A DNA stretch of 64,000 bases, taken from Salticus scenicus (lineage: Eukaryota; Arthropoda; Arachnida; Araneae; Salticidae). Shown one piece after another: positions 23,798 to 34,127 of the stretch. Location: NCBI GenBank assembly GCA_963930645.1, contig OZ005648.1, positions 194,343,304 to 194,407,303 on the forward strand. The letters are read 5' to 3'. Under the pieces are notes generated by a model. It worked only from the letters and a program-made list of their open reading frames with translations, ran no database searches and was not told where the DNA came from. Numbering within the stretch: the first letter of the stretch is position 1; each line of letters begins with the position of its first letter. Made by a program: the position numbers and the translations under genes.

Positions 23798-24062
23798 AGA
23801 CAAAGTCCTGTGGAAATATTTCTTTTTTGCTTTAGAGCTATTTAGATTTGTAAATAATTCAGTTGGAAAAAGTTAACAAATAGTCACTAACAAAAACTTG
23901 AGAAGTATTGCAAAAGCCAAGGCAAAAAATTTACGTTTTATTACCTAATGATATATGTGCTTTTATATTATTATTCTGATTAATTTTTATGCAAATTATA
24001 GAACAATCTTCTTTATGTATATGAAACATATTTATAATTTTCAATAAAATTATTTTTTTCTT
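23798..24062 (+). other. Putative 3' UTR of the THAP gene
   Basis: AT-rich non-coding sequence after the stop, with an AATAAA poly(A) signal at 24043-24048. Inferred from position only. Confidence 0.4.
24043..24048 (+). terminator. Candidate polyadenylation signal AATAAA
   Basis: Canonical hexamer about 245 bp after the THAP stop codon. Such hexamers are common by chance in this AT-rich DNA. Confidence 0.35.
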
Positions 24063-24560
24063 GATTTTTGTCTTTTATGTATTATTTTAATTACTTAGTT
24101 TCTTATTTAAATAAGCAAATATATCTATTTAAATCTTGATCTAAAGAATGTTGAAAGTATGTTATCAGGTAAGTGAGAGTTATTTTGGATGATCAAAGTA
24201 CTTGTAAATTATTGTTATACATTAAAATTTCTCTGTGCATAAAATTAACAGAGATGATTAAAGGAAAAAAAATTCTTATTATATACGTTAAATTGTGTTT
24301 TTAATGAAAATTTTATATCCACCCTCACCTTAAAAAAAAAAAAAAAAAAAAAGTGTATCATTAATATTTATGATTTTAAAACTTTAAATAACCGGAAATT
24401 TGGAGTTTGATGTCATTTATAATTTAGTACATTGTAACTTCTATACCTTATATATCGTTTATATTGTCTATATCAATACATTGTATCGTCGTACCTGTTT
24501 ATAATTTTAATCTGGTGAAAAAAATTCCATTATTTAAAAAATATATGCATACATTCAGGT
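24063..24560. other. AT-rich spacer
   Basis: A-run at 24331-24350. Nothing else seen. Confidence 0.5.
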
Positions 24561-24567
24561 GGCTTAA

Positions 24568-24801
24568 CCCTTTGTATCCCACCGGGACTTTAAAGTCCCA
24601 CCAAAAAAATTCCTCAATATAGCCTAAATTTATTACAGGCTTTCATTGGAACTTCAAAGTTCGTATAGTTTAAGCTTTCTCTATTGTTAAGCTATAGTTT
24701 AAGCTAAATTTAATATGAAATGTTTCTCTTGCAGCAAAGAAATGTAATAAAAAAGTTTCAAACTATTTTTCCAAAAATAAGGCGATTTGGTATATAAAGG
24801 G
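24568..24801. mobile_element. piggyBac-type MITE
   Basis: Flanked on both sides by TTAA (24564-24567 and 24802-24805). The ends CCCTTTGTATCCCACC and, inverted, CCCTTTATATACCAAA form imperfect terminal inverted repeats starting CCCTTT. TTAA duplication with CCY ends is diagnostic of the piggyBac superfamily. At 234 bp with no coding capacity it is non-autonomous. An internal perfect palindrome GGGACTTTAAAGTCCC lies just inside the left end. Confidence 0.85.
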
Positions 24802-24805
24802 TTAA

Positions 24806-25437
24806 GTAAATTAACTGTTTGAAATATTTTTTATTTTATTTTTTAATGTTTATAATTTGTATTTTAATTAATTACAAGATGTATGTTTTCCAAAATTTTG
24901 ATATTCTTATTTATTGAAAAGTTGTGATTATTAATGGCATCAGTGGTTATATTAAACATAAATAAACACCTCTCAGTTGCTTTGTTAGCTATATGTATTA
25001 ATTCGTACTCTGCTATTACTCCTATTAAAAGAAATATTTATAAATATTATCTTTGAAATAAATTTATGGCTAAATATAAGATTTATTGTTTTATGGAGGG
25101 AAAAAATTGTGAATGAAAGGGGTAATATTAAAAAAAGGAACTTAAAAAAAAAAAAAAAAAAAAAAGGTTTATATTCATTTTTGTAACCACAGAGTATAAA
25201 ACGAAAGCACCGAGGAGAAAAAAAATATATATATATATATATATATTTCTAAATCCAAATATGAGGATGTGCATAAAAAATGGACTAAATCATGTGGCGC
25301 CACAATCCACTTGGAAAGTCTTGATAAGAAGGTGTTGGATAAATGCGTGCGTTAATCTATAATAATAATAATAAATAAACGTAGGGAAGAATGTTTAAAA
25401 CAGCGAATTCTTTGTTTCAGTGGTTTGTTAAGTTTCC
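24806..25437. other. AT-rich spacer
   Basis: A-run at 25146-25165 and (AT)n at 25226-25246. A mildly GC-rich patch at 25285-25350 is not recognised. Confidence 0.5.
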
Positions 25438-25648
25438 AGTACTCATAACTGCTAACTTTTTTAATTTATTCCGGAATGTTGTTAGTACCGCCCTTTTTTA
25501 AAACCATATTCTTTAAGGAGTAATTTTCTTCATATTTAATTGTAATTACATGCTCAAGAAAATTATTCTAGAAAGAATATGGCATGAAGAAAAGGGCGAT
25601 TGTTAACAACTTTCCGGAATAATTTGAAGTTGGCAGCTATGAGTATTT
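25438..25648. mobile_element. Foldback MITE-like element
   Basis: The two halves are imperfect reverse complements over about 95 bp each. The left reads AGTACTCATAACTGCTAAC and the right, inverted, AATACTCATAGCTGCCAAC. Further matched words are ATTCCGGAA, CGCCCTTTT and CCATATTCTTT. The centre is short. No clear target duplication, so superfamily unknown. Confidence 0.75.
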
Positions 25649-25649
25649 T

Positions 25650-26100
25650 TTTCCGAATTGATAGACAAGTAATATTTTTTCAGAAAAGTTCTTTAAATGT
25701 ATTTTCAAGGTTGAACACCTTAAAGGGGGGAAAAATTAAACAATTACAAAAGTAAAGAGGTTAAGACTAATAACAATGCTTTTACAAAAACCCCTGCAAA
25801 CAAGCATGAATCTCTTATTCCTCATAAAATATGAAGGATTTTAAACAATTAAAATTTTGATTAATCTGCATTACTTGCCAACTCTACTGTTTTTACCAGT
25901 AGACTACCGTTTTTTTAGCTATTTCTACTGGTCAGCTGTTTTTAGGAACTTACAAGAAAAATTGTAAAATTGAGCAATTTTACTGTAAAATATATAGAGG
26001 AAAATATACAGAAAATAAATATAATAATGAAATGAGGTTTATTAAATGTCTGTGTAAAAAATTACAATATTGATTTTAATTAACTCAAAACAAACTTAAA
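25650..26100. other. AT-rich spacer
   Basis: Includes TTACTTGCCAACTCTACTG at 25872, which resembles an inverted sequence at 28590-28612. Otherwise nothing recognised. Confidence 0.45.
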
Positions 26101-26110
26101 TTTTTGGGTT

Positions 26111-27050
26111 TTTTACTTCCATCACATAACTACCGTAGGTAATGGAAGTATTGTATTCGGTCCAAAAATTCGATATCGAGATTTCACCTGATTTACACGT
26201 TTTAAGGTCCCCTGGGTCCAAAAAAGTGGTTTTTAGCAATTGGTAAGTGTGTGTGTATGTGTGGAATCTCCTGGCTATCATATCTCCGAAACTAATAAAG
26301 ATAGAACTACAAAACTTCAGAATTAAGACAGGTCTAGTGCACAGATGCATTTTCCAAATGTTGGTAAAAATTGAAAAACCGGAAGTGGGACATCAGAAAC
26401 CAGAAGTGGGACCGTAAGTCCGTATCTCAAAACCGGCTCTAACGATTTTCTTCAAATTTGCTATATAAACATTATATTAGAAGTCCTTTCGAATGATATA
26501 GTTGGTTAGTTCAGGAAAATTGATAGGCGTCCTGTATAAATAACTCAATTTCAGGTCTCGCAAGCGCGTTCCTTTAAAAACATCTGTACGGATTTTTTTC
26601 AAACTCGCCCTATTAACTCACTTTTAAATATAGTTTTGTATGTAATAATTGTTTTCCTTCAATAATTGCGTTTTGGTAAAAGTTGTTATCTCAAAAACAG
26701 CTCTAACGATTTTGTTGAAAATCGTTATATAAACCCATTCCTTTCTCATGTATTACGTGGTTATTAGAGGAAAATTTACAGTCATCCTGCTTAGGTTGGG
26801 CAGATTTAGATCTCGGAAATTGGTGTTTCAAAAAATAACTCTATCATTTTTTTTTCTTATTTTTTATCTCGCTAATGTAAGCTTCGTTTTATATGTCTTT
26901 ACATGTGTAAAAAATTTCTCTTACTGGGAAAAATTTTAGGTTTCTACTTCTTTAAGTCACTTTTATATCTTCTGATCACATTTTCTCAAAAAAATCTGGT
27001 ATGAAACAAGTACGGCTTCCATTACCCACTATTACACGTATTATATGCAT
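26111..27050 (-). mobile_element. Terminal-hairpin element (Helentron/DINE-like), copy D
   Basis: On the minus strand it runs from the 5' end near 27050 to a 3' hairpin at the left edge (ACTTCCATCACATAACTACC with GGTAATGGAAGT, 26115-26150) next to a T-run. The interior carries diverged units (TATCTCAAAA...GGCTCTAACG and AACGATTTTCTTCAAA). Its 5' end (GTAATAGTGGGTAATGGAAG on the minus strand) defines a terminus seen again at 28005-28065. Copy E lies in opposite orientation just to the right. Confidence 0.65.
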
Positions 27051-27133
27051 TTTTTAGAAATAATGTGGTCAGCGAAGACGTAAAATTAACCTAACGAAGT
27101 AGACACCAAACAAATTTACTATAAGAGAAAGCT

Positions 27134-27156
27134 AATATATATATATGTATGTGTGT

Positions 27157-27205
<49 letters not shown>
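27134..27205. repeat. Compound (TA)n(TG)n microsatellite
   Basis: Dinucleotide runs of TA, then TG/TATG, then a long TA tract. It forms the spacer between inverted copies D and E. Confidence 0.9.
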
Positions 27206-27208
<3 letters not shown>

Positions 27209-28005
27209 ATGAAAACAGAATTTATATAGCGAGTTAAAAAATAAGGGGGAAGGGAAGGGAATGAGTTATTTTTTCAAACACCAATTTCCGAGATCTAAAA
27301 CTGACCTACCTAATCAGGATGACTGTTATTTTTCCTGTAATAACCACTTAATACATGAGAAATGATATCTAAAATGGATTTATGTAACAATTTTCAAGAA
27401 AATCCTTAGAGCCGTTTTTGAGATACTAACTTTTACCAAAACTTGGCATACTCAATTATTGAACGGAAAACTATAATTACATAGAAAAGCACATTTAAAA
27501 GTGAGTTAATATGGCGAGTTTGAAAATAATCCGTACAGCCGGTTTTAAAGGTACGAACTTGCGAGACCTGAAATTAAGCTATTTATACAGGGTGCTTGTC
27601 AATTTTCCTGAACTAACCAACTAAATCATTCGAAAGAACATCTAATAGAGTGTTTATATGGCAACTTTGAAGACAATAGCTGAAGCCGTTTTTGAAATAC
27701 GGACTTACGGTCCCACTTCCGGTTTTTCAATTTTCACCAAAATTTGGAACAGTTATCTGTACACCAGACCTGCCTCAGTGCTGAAGTTTCGTAGTTCTAT
27801 CTCTATTAGTTTAGGAGATATCATAACCAGAAGATTTCGTTCGTACATACATACACACACATACACACTATTGCCAAAAACTACTGATTTGGAATCAGGA
27901 GACCTTAAAACGTGTAAATCAAGCGAAAACTCGACATTGAATTTTTGGACCGAATACAATACTTCCATTACCTACGGTATTCGGGTAATGAAAGTAAAAA
28001 TGCAT
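27206..28005 (+). mobile_element. Terminal-hairpin element (Helentron/DINE-like), copy E
   Basis: Inverse orientation to D, with the same words in reverse order. It ends at the right in ACTTCCATTACC/GGTAATGAAAGT (27961-27992) followed by an A-run. Lacks about the first 100-150 bp present in D. The frames at 27658-28068 (+) and 27753-27968 (-) run through it and are not genes. Confidence 0.65.
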
Positions 28006-28065
28006 ATAATTCGTGTAATAGTGGGTAATGGAAGTCGTGTGGTTGTTTCACACCAGATTTTTAAA
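28005..28065 (+). mobile_element. 5' end of another copy, joined head-to-tail to copy E
   Basis: ATGCATATAATTCGTGTAAT and the next 40 bp match the 5' terminus of copy D (27050 back to about 26990 on the minus strand). They follow directly on the 3' hairpin and A-run of copy E in the same orientation, making a 3'-end/5'-end junction. Confidence 0.6.
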
Positions 28066-28599
28066 TAATGCTTTGTAATTAAATAGTATATTTACATAGT
28101 CATTGTGAGTGTATTTTCAGTCAGATAAGATAATTAAAAACTGAATTTTGATCCTCATTATCTGATAAAAATCTGGAGAACATTTTAATTTCTAAATGCA
28201 GTGAAAATTTAGTTTAAAATTGCTATGAATAACAATTTAATTGTTCTTTTCTTAATGAAGCAAAATCTGCAACGATTGTAAAAATTTGTGTTTAAATAAA
28301 TATCATTGGCAATATTTTCTTTTTTCCAATTTTTAGGATTTGAAATCAATTCTTGAGAAACATAATCTCAATATTTTATCTGTTTTCGTTTGAAAGATGA
28401 GTGATTTTTATTTAAAGAAAATTTTTATTTGTGAAAAATATTTTGTAAATATTCATATATTTTTCTTTTCGTCTACTATATATTTATATAAATTCAGTCT
28501 CTATTGTTAAAAATGTCAATTTACAAAATCTACTGTTTTTTTTTTTTTTTTTTTTTTCTTTTCGATAAAATCTACAGATTTTTAAAACTGATATGTTGG

Positions 28600-28975
28600 C
28601 AAGTATGTATCTGTCTCAAATTTTATGAGACAGGCTAGTCATTTTTTTTTCCTAACTAATCTTCCTCCACAAATATTACGAGGCAGCTTAGTCAAATAGA
28701 GACTAGTTTTCCTCTTCAGATATTACCAAACAGGTTAGTCAGGCAAATAATCTTGACTATCCTGCCTCTTCAAATATTCTTTAAAAACTGACTAGCTTTC
28801 TTAGTCAGATACCTGGGATCTGTTGACTAACTTTCTGAATCAAGTGTAGATTCTGACTAACTTGCCTTGTCTGGCAACTGCGGTTGTTGACTAACCTTCC
28901 TGGTCAGATAATTATGATTATCGACTAACCTTCTTTGTCTAATAATATTAACCTTCCTAGTCTGGAGTAGTGTTT
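28600..28975. repeat. Degenerate TTAGTC/GACTAAC repeat block
   Basis: Repeated words GACTAACTTTCC, CCTAGTC and GTCAGATA at irregular ~35-50 bp spacing. It grades into the regular 34-bp array to its right. 28070-28600 to the left is plain AT-rich DNA with a T-run at 28534-28557. Confidence 0.6.
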
Positions 28976-28979
28976 TGGT

Positions 28980-29150
28980 GACTAGTTTAGCAAGTACACT
29001 TTTTAGTTTTGGAGACTAGTTCAGCAAGTACACTTTTCAGTTTTGGTGACTAGTTCAGCAAGTACACTTTTCAGTTTCGGTGACTAGTTCAGCAAGTACA
29101 CTTTTCAGTTTTGGAGACTAGTTCAGCAAGTACACTTTTTGGCTAGTCAG
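28980..29150. repeat. 34-bp tandem array, five copies
   Basis: Units start at 28980, 29014, 29048, 29082 and 29116, exactly 34 bp apart. The core is GACTAGTTCAGCAAGTACAC and copies differ at one to three positions. It appears to be a regularised expansion of the neighbouring degenerate repeats. Confidence 0.9.
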
Positions 29151-29263
29151 TTATTTTGGTTAGTCAATTCTGTATTGTCAGCTGAGCATTTTGGCAGGTC
29201 ACTGTGACTAATTTATTTTTCTGTGTGTACAGCACACAAAAATGCTAATACTGTTCATAAAAT

Positions 29264-29447
29264 TTTCTATATAAGACGTAATTTTGTGTTTTTAAAAAGA
29301 GTATTTCTTGACATTTATCGCAATATAAGAGTGTTAATAGATCCTTTTAAGGAATTTGCTCATAAAACACTACATTTTGGAATTATTTTATACACGAAAC
29401 TTTTATACAACATTTCAGTACTATTCTCGAAATACACAACCTTTACA
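29264..29447 (+). repeat. ~180-bp direct repeat, left copy
   Basis: Matches 31332-31506 in the same orientation (shared words TTTTAAAAAGAGTATTTCT and TTTATACACGAAAC). The pair brackets the 148-bp satellite. Diverged by substitutions and small indels. Confidence 0.75.
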
Positions 29448-29529
29448 TAAATTACCGAACACTTGAAATCAGACATTTTTAAAAAATATCTTAAAATAAT
29501 TATAAGATAAATTTTTTTTTATAAACCAT

Positions 29530-31180
29530 GTTTTTAAATTTTCTGTTGAATCATATAAACGCTACTGAAGGCAGCCGGAACCCCAGCAATTGGATAAAAG
29601 TATTAAAAAATTCCTTGCTATCGTCTTTTGAGCTATTATAAAAGCTTCAAATGGCTATCTAGCCGGGAAGTTAGTTAAAAGTTGATTGCAAGCTTTGTAC
29701 TGGAAACGCTGCCGAAGGCAGCAGGGTCCCGAAGCAATTGGATAAATATATTTTTAAAAAGCATTTTTACCGTATTCTGGACTATTCCGAAAGTTTCAAA
29801 TGTCTAGCTACTCGGGAAGTTAGTTAAATAAATTTTCTGTTGAATCATATGAACGCTGCCGAAGGCAGTAGGGACCGGAAACAGTTGACTAAAAGTATCA
29901 AAAAACTGTATTGACACTGTATTCTGAGCTATCCTGAAAGTTTGTAATGTCTAGCTAGTCGAGAAGTTAGTGAAAAATCGATTGCAAGCTTTGTACTGGT
30001 AACGCTGCCGAAGGCAGCAGGAACCCGAAACAGTTGGCTAAAAGTATTAAAAAATGCATTTTAACCGTGTTCTGAACTATTGCGAAAGTTTCGAATGTCT
30101 AGCTAGTCAGGAAGTTAGTTAAATAAAATTTCTGTTGAATCATATAAACGCTGCCGAAGGCAGTAGGAACCTGAAGCAGTTGACTAAAAGTTTTTAAAGA
30201 AGTATTGTCACCGTGTTATGAGCTAGCCTGAAAGTTTCAAATGTCTAGCTAGTCGGAAAGTTAGTGAAAAATCGATTCCAAGCTTTGTACTGATAACGCT
30301 GCCAAAGGCAGCAGCAACCCGAAACAATTGGCTAAAGGTATTAAAAAAATGTATTTTCACCGTGTTCTGATCTATCCTGAAAGTTTCAAATGTCTAGCTA
30401 GTCGGGAAGTTAGTGAAAAATCGATTGCAAGCTTTGTACTGATAACGCTGCCGAAGGCAGCAGGAACTAGAAACAATTGGCTAATGGTATTAAAAAATGT
30501 ATTTTCACCGTGTTCTGAACTAACCTGAAAGTTTCAAATGTCTAGCTAGTCGGGAAGTTAGTGAAAAATCGATTGCAAGCTTTGTACTGGTAACGCTGTC
30601 GAAGGCAGCAGGAACCCGAAGCAGTTGGTTAAAAATATTTTAAAATTGCATTTTCGCCGTGTTCTGAACTATTCTGAAAGTTTCAAATGTCTAGCTAGTC
30701 GGGAAGTTGGTTAAATAAATGTTCTGTCGAATTATATAAGCGCTGCCGAAGGCAGCGGGACCTGAAATAGTTGACTAAAATTATTAGAAAAATGTATTGT
30801 CACCGTGTTGTGAGCTGTCCTGAAAGTTTCAAATGTCTAGCTAGTCGGAAAGTTAGTGAAAAATCGATTGCAAGCTTTGTACTGATAACGCTGCCGAAGG
30901 CAGCAGGAACCCGAAACAGTAGGCTAAAGGTATTAAGAAAATGCATTTTCACCGTGTTCTGAACTATTCTGAAAGTTTCAGATGTCTAGCTAGTCGGGAA
31001 GTTAGTTAAATAAATTTTCTGTCGAATCCTATAAGCGCTGCCGAAGGCAGCGGGACTTGAAATAGTTGACTAAAATTATTAGAAGAATGTATTGTCACCG
31101 TGTTGTGAGATGTCCTGAAAATTTCAAATATCTAGCTAGTCGGGAAGTTAGTTAAAAATCGATTGCAAGATTTGTCCCTG
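29530..31180. repeat. ~148-bp satellite-like tandem array, eleven copies
   Basis: The palindromic head GCTGCCGAAGGCAGC (stem GCTGCC/GGCAGC, loop GAA) recurs at 29560, 29707, 29854, 30003, 30149, 30297, 30446, 30594, 30741, 30889 and 31036. Spacing is 146-149 bp. Each unit also has GAAAGTTTCAAATGTCTAGC and TAGTCGGGAAGTTAGT. Two variants differ in the last ~30 bp: an ATCGATTGCAAGCTTTGTAC type and an AAATTTTCTGTTGAATCAT type, partly alternating. Open frames inside are repeat translations. The array ends in (ACAAACCC)-type low complexity and an A-run. Confidence 0.9.
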
Positions 31181-31331
31181 ACAAACCCACAAACAAACCC
31201 ACAAACAAACAAGAATCGAAGTTAATAAAAAAAAAAAAAAAAAAAAAAAAAGTTATACCTTATGTAATTCAGTTAAAATTTTGATTTAAAAGTGATAGTA
31301 AGACATAATCTATATAAGACATAGTAAGACA

Positions 31332-31506
31332 TTTCTATATAAAACATAATTTTGTGCTTTTAAAAAGAGTATTTCTATAACATTATCGCGGTATAAAAGT
31401 GTTAATACATCCTTTTTAGAAATTCGATCATAAAAACCTGTATTTTCGAATTCTTTTATACACGAAACATTTATACAACATTTTCTGTACTACTTCCGAA
31501 ATACAT
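31332..31506 (+). repeat. ~180-bp direct repeat, right copy
   Basis: Partner of 29264-29447. A short ATAGTAAGACAT duplication precedes it. Confidence 0.75.
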
Positions 31507-31597
31507 TTAGTATACGATCTCTTGGTGTCTTTAGAAATTTTGGAGCTTAAGTATCTGGTGTTGTTTAACGGTAAATCTTTAATTCTGCGACAACTAC

Positions 31598-31780
31598 TTT
31601 AAATCTAAGTGTACAATCAATATTTAAACTATAAAACATCTTCATGCACTCTAAAGTTAAAAACAACACTACTGGTTTCGAAAGTACATGGTCTTTCGAA
31701 ACCGGTAGTGTTGCCTTTAATTTTATAGTGTTTGAAGAAGTTTTATAGTTTAAATTACAGTTTAGATTAGAAATTTATAA
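31598..31780. mobile_element. Foldback/hairpin element
   Basis: The central 21-bp stem CAACACTACTGGTTTCGAAAG and its near-perfect complement are separated by an 8-nt loop (31684-31691). Imperfect pairing extends about 65 bp further out on each side. The GAAACCGGTAGTGTTG edge resembles sequences in retroelement pseudo-LTRs, but no retroelement body is present. Confidence 0.75.
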
Positions 31781-32309
31781 GACTCTTAAAAAAATATAGT
31801 ATATAATAATATTTTGGTGTAGCCCCCACATGGCTTTCTATTACCTTATATTCCAATACTATAAAGGCAAATTGTGGATAAAGGTATAAAGTAATAAGTA
31901 TCTGTGTATGAATCTATTATGAAGATAATTCAAAACAGGTTATGGCAAATTTTCTTTGATATATAATACAGTTTGTGGAGAGGGGATACTGTCGCCTGGA
32001 AATCCCCGTTTAAATACTGTACCTACAATGAGTTCAAGTACTTTATTAAATTTAAATATTTTTTGCAAAGTACTGAGACAGCTTTTAACGACAACGCTTT
32101 TTGAAGCGTACCATATCTGACTAATTTTTCAAGTTGCAGTCTTATAAAATCTTCAGAATACCAAATTTAAATTTCATGCATCTTTATTTTTTTTTTTTTT
32201 TTTCATTTTTTTTTTCCTGATTGTTTTTTCCCAATGCTAATAAAAGACATATATACAGATCAAACGATAAATGACCATATTCGTAATCAGAAGACCACAA
32301 CTCGAGTAA

Positions 32310-32342
<33 letters not shown>

Positions 32343-32870
32343 GCTCTAAAAATTAAATTTTTAAAAATAATGTGTCTACGTATGAGTATGATCAATTATC
32401 TTTAAATCCTCAAGAGTTTTTGTCGACATGGTAAAATATATTAATTCATTTCAACCAGTTGTATTCGAGATAAATGAATGCTTTCTTTTAACTTTCGGTA
32501 GCCCTGTATATTAGCTGTATTTATATACACATCATATTTTGTATTTAAATTAATTTTTATTTGAAAAACCATAACATAATATTAAATCCACTTACAAATT
32601 TTTCGAAGTATGAATGTACATACAAATTCTTTTACCGAACCCCATAAACTAATAGTGAATAGGTCTCATACCAAATTCTAGACAAAATATGCTTTTGATG
32701 AACACTTTTTTTTTTTTTTTACTCAAAATAGATAGTTAAGAATTGTATTTCTAAAGAAATATAAACGAATATGAGATTTAAAATGAATTTTTATGTTAGC
32801 TTTAAATTAAAATCTTTAGGTTTGTCATATAAATAAGAAACTACTCTGTTACATTTAATTTTTTAATCGA
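31781..32870. other. AT-rich spacer
   Basis: T-runs at 32188-32215 and 32707, A-run at 32315-32342. No gene seen. Confidence 0.5.
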
Positions 32871-32876
32871 GAAAAT

Positions 32877-33200
32877 TTATAGTGTTATTATTGAAACAAA
32901 TTTTAGTTTTAGTGTTAAATTAGGAAGATAATTGGATTTTAGATGATTAAAATTTTCATTATCTCTGGATATTATTACTATAATGATATCATCACTATAT
33001 CGATAAAATTGTATATTGTTAAAGTTACAATTACGTTCATAATTATACAGATAGAGAACAACTAATATATTGAAACTAATATCCCTCTTGAGGGATTTTG
33101 ACATTTTAAACATAAATTTGGTCATTTTAAAGAATGGAATTATGATTAGTTTACATAGCTGGAAAATTTGTTCAAAGTAACTTAAACTTTTTCCTTAAGT
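32877..33200 (-). pseudogene. Reverse-transcriptase-like relic
   Basis: The minus frame reads NNIQFYRYSDDIIIVI, shaped like the RT catalytic block FYRYxDDI with the two aspartates kept. LYLYNYERN stands about 20 residues before it and LKSNYLPNLTLKLKF follows. This spacing resembles RTs of the Penelope-like or a related type. The frame is AT-biased, short (82 codons) and degraded upstream. Chance similarity is possible; a second PLE lineage distinct from 16-17 kb is the best guess. Confidence 0.4.
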
Positions 33201-33639
33201 ATTCACAGTAATTTCTTGAGTATTTTGTAAAAAAATCTTTAATTATTGAATCATCTTTCGAAACAAGAATATCTCTAAAATACCTATAACATAATTATCA
33301 TCAATAAACACCTTAGATCAGTGTTATCTGCTATATTCAGATTAAAGTGAAAATATTAGAAATATGCAAAGCTGATACAAACAAAGAATAAATGAAAGTG
33401 AGCTTCATCAAAACGGCATTCTCCTGGTCAAATAACTCCTGAAACTGGGTGAAATATGTGGTGTACTAAAGTGATCACTACCAGAGATATTGACCAGGGC
33501 GGACCTTTTAAATCACCTTCTTTATAACCATACACAATTTGACTTCGGATAGGGAGTAGAGTAAACAAATATGAATAACTATATACGGCATTTAACAATC
33601 TTTTTTAAAACTTTTTACAAACAAGGTTTAAAATTTTTA

Positions 33640-34065
33640 ATGTCTTCGGTTTGTCTGTCTGTCCACCTGTCTGCAATTCCGCGCTATAACTCTCGTAAAT
33701 ATTTACGGAATTTCTTAAAATCGATGTATGTTATTCAAATTCAGTATCGGATATTCCCTAATAAAAATGGAGTAAATACCGCAACTGGTTTGTGTACAGG
33801 GGAACCCTAAAGTATTCCATAGCATTGTGTTCTATGAGAGGCATTTCTACAAACCCCATTTTAGTACCTTCGCTTTACACAAATCTCAATAATATTGCAA
33901 TATGATATTCGAGTTCACTATTTCGAATATTCCCCATTGAAAATAGAGTAAATACCATCCCTAGTTTGTGTACAGAGATACCGAAAGTATACCATAGGGT
34001 TGCGTTGTATGAGGGGTATTTCTACAAACTAAATTTTAAAAACTTCACAGATCTTAATGAAATTT
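33640..34065 (+). repeat. Two tandem units of ~190 bp after a GTCT run
   Basis: TGTCTGTCTGTCCACCTGTC at 33651 is followed by two diverged units sharing AAAATGGAGTAAATACC, TTTGTGTACAG and GGCATTTCTACAAAC. Non-coding, probably part of the same type of tandem-unit element as at 52-54 kb. Confidence 0.6.
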
Positions 34066-34127
34066 GAAATATGCTGTCCATATTCATAAAATAATGCTTT
34101 CAATTGAATTATATTTAGAATTAGATT

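Noticed and set aside
30328..30962. Two similar plus-strand frames (66 and 63 codons)
   Set aside because: They lie in the 148-bp satellite and repeat the same peptide.
28980..31180. CRISPR-like array
   Set aside because: The units are contiguous tandem repeats with no unique spacers, in an animal-type genome.
29264..31506. LTR retrotransposon with ~180-bp LTRs
   Set aside because: The direct repeats enclose only satellite units and low-complexity DNA; there is no TG...CA end, primer-binding site, polypurine tract or pol sequence.
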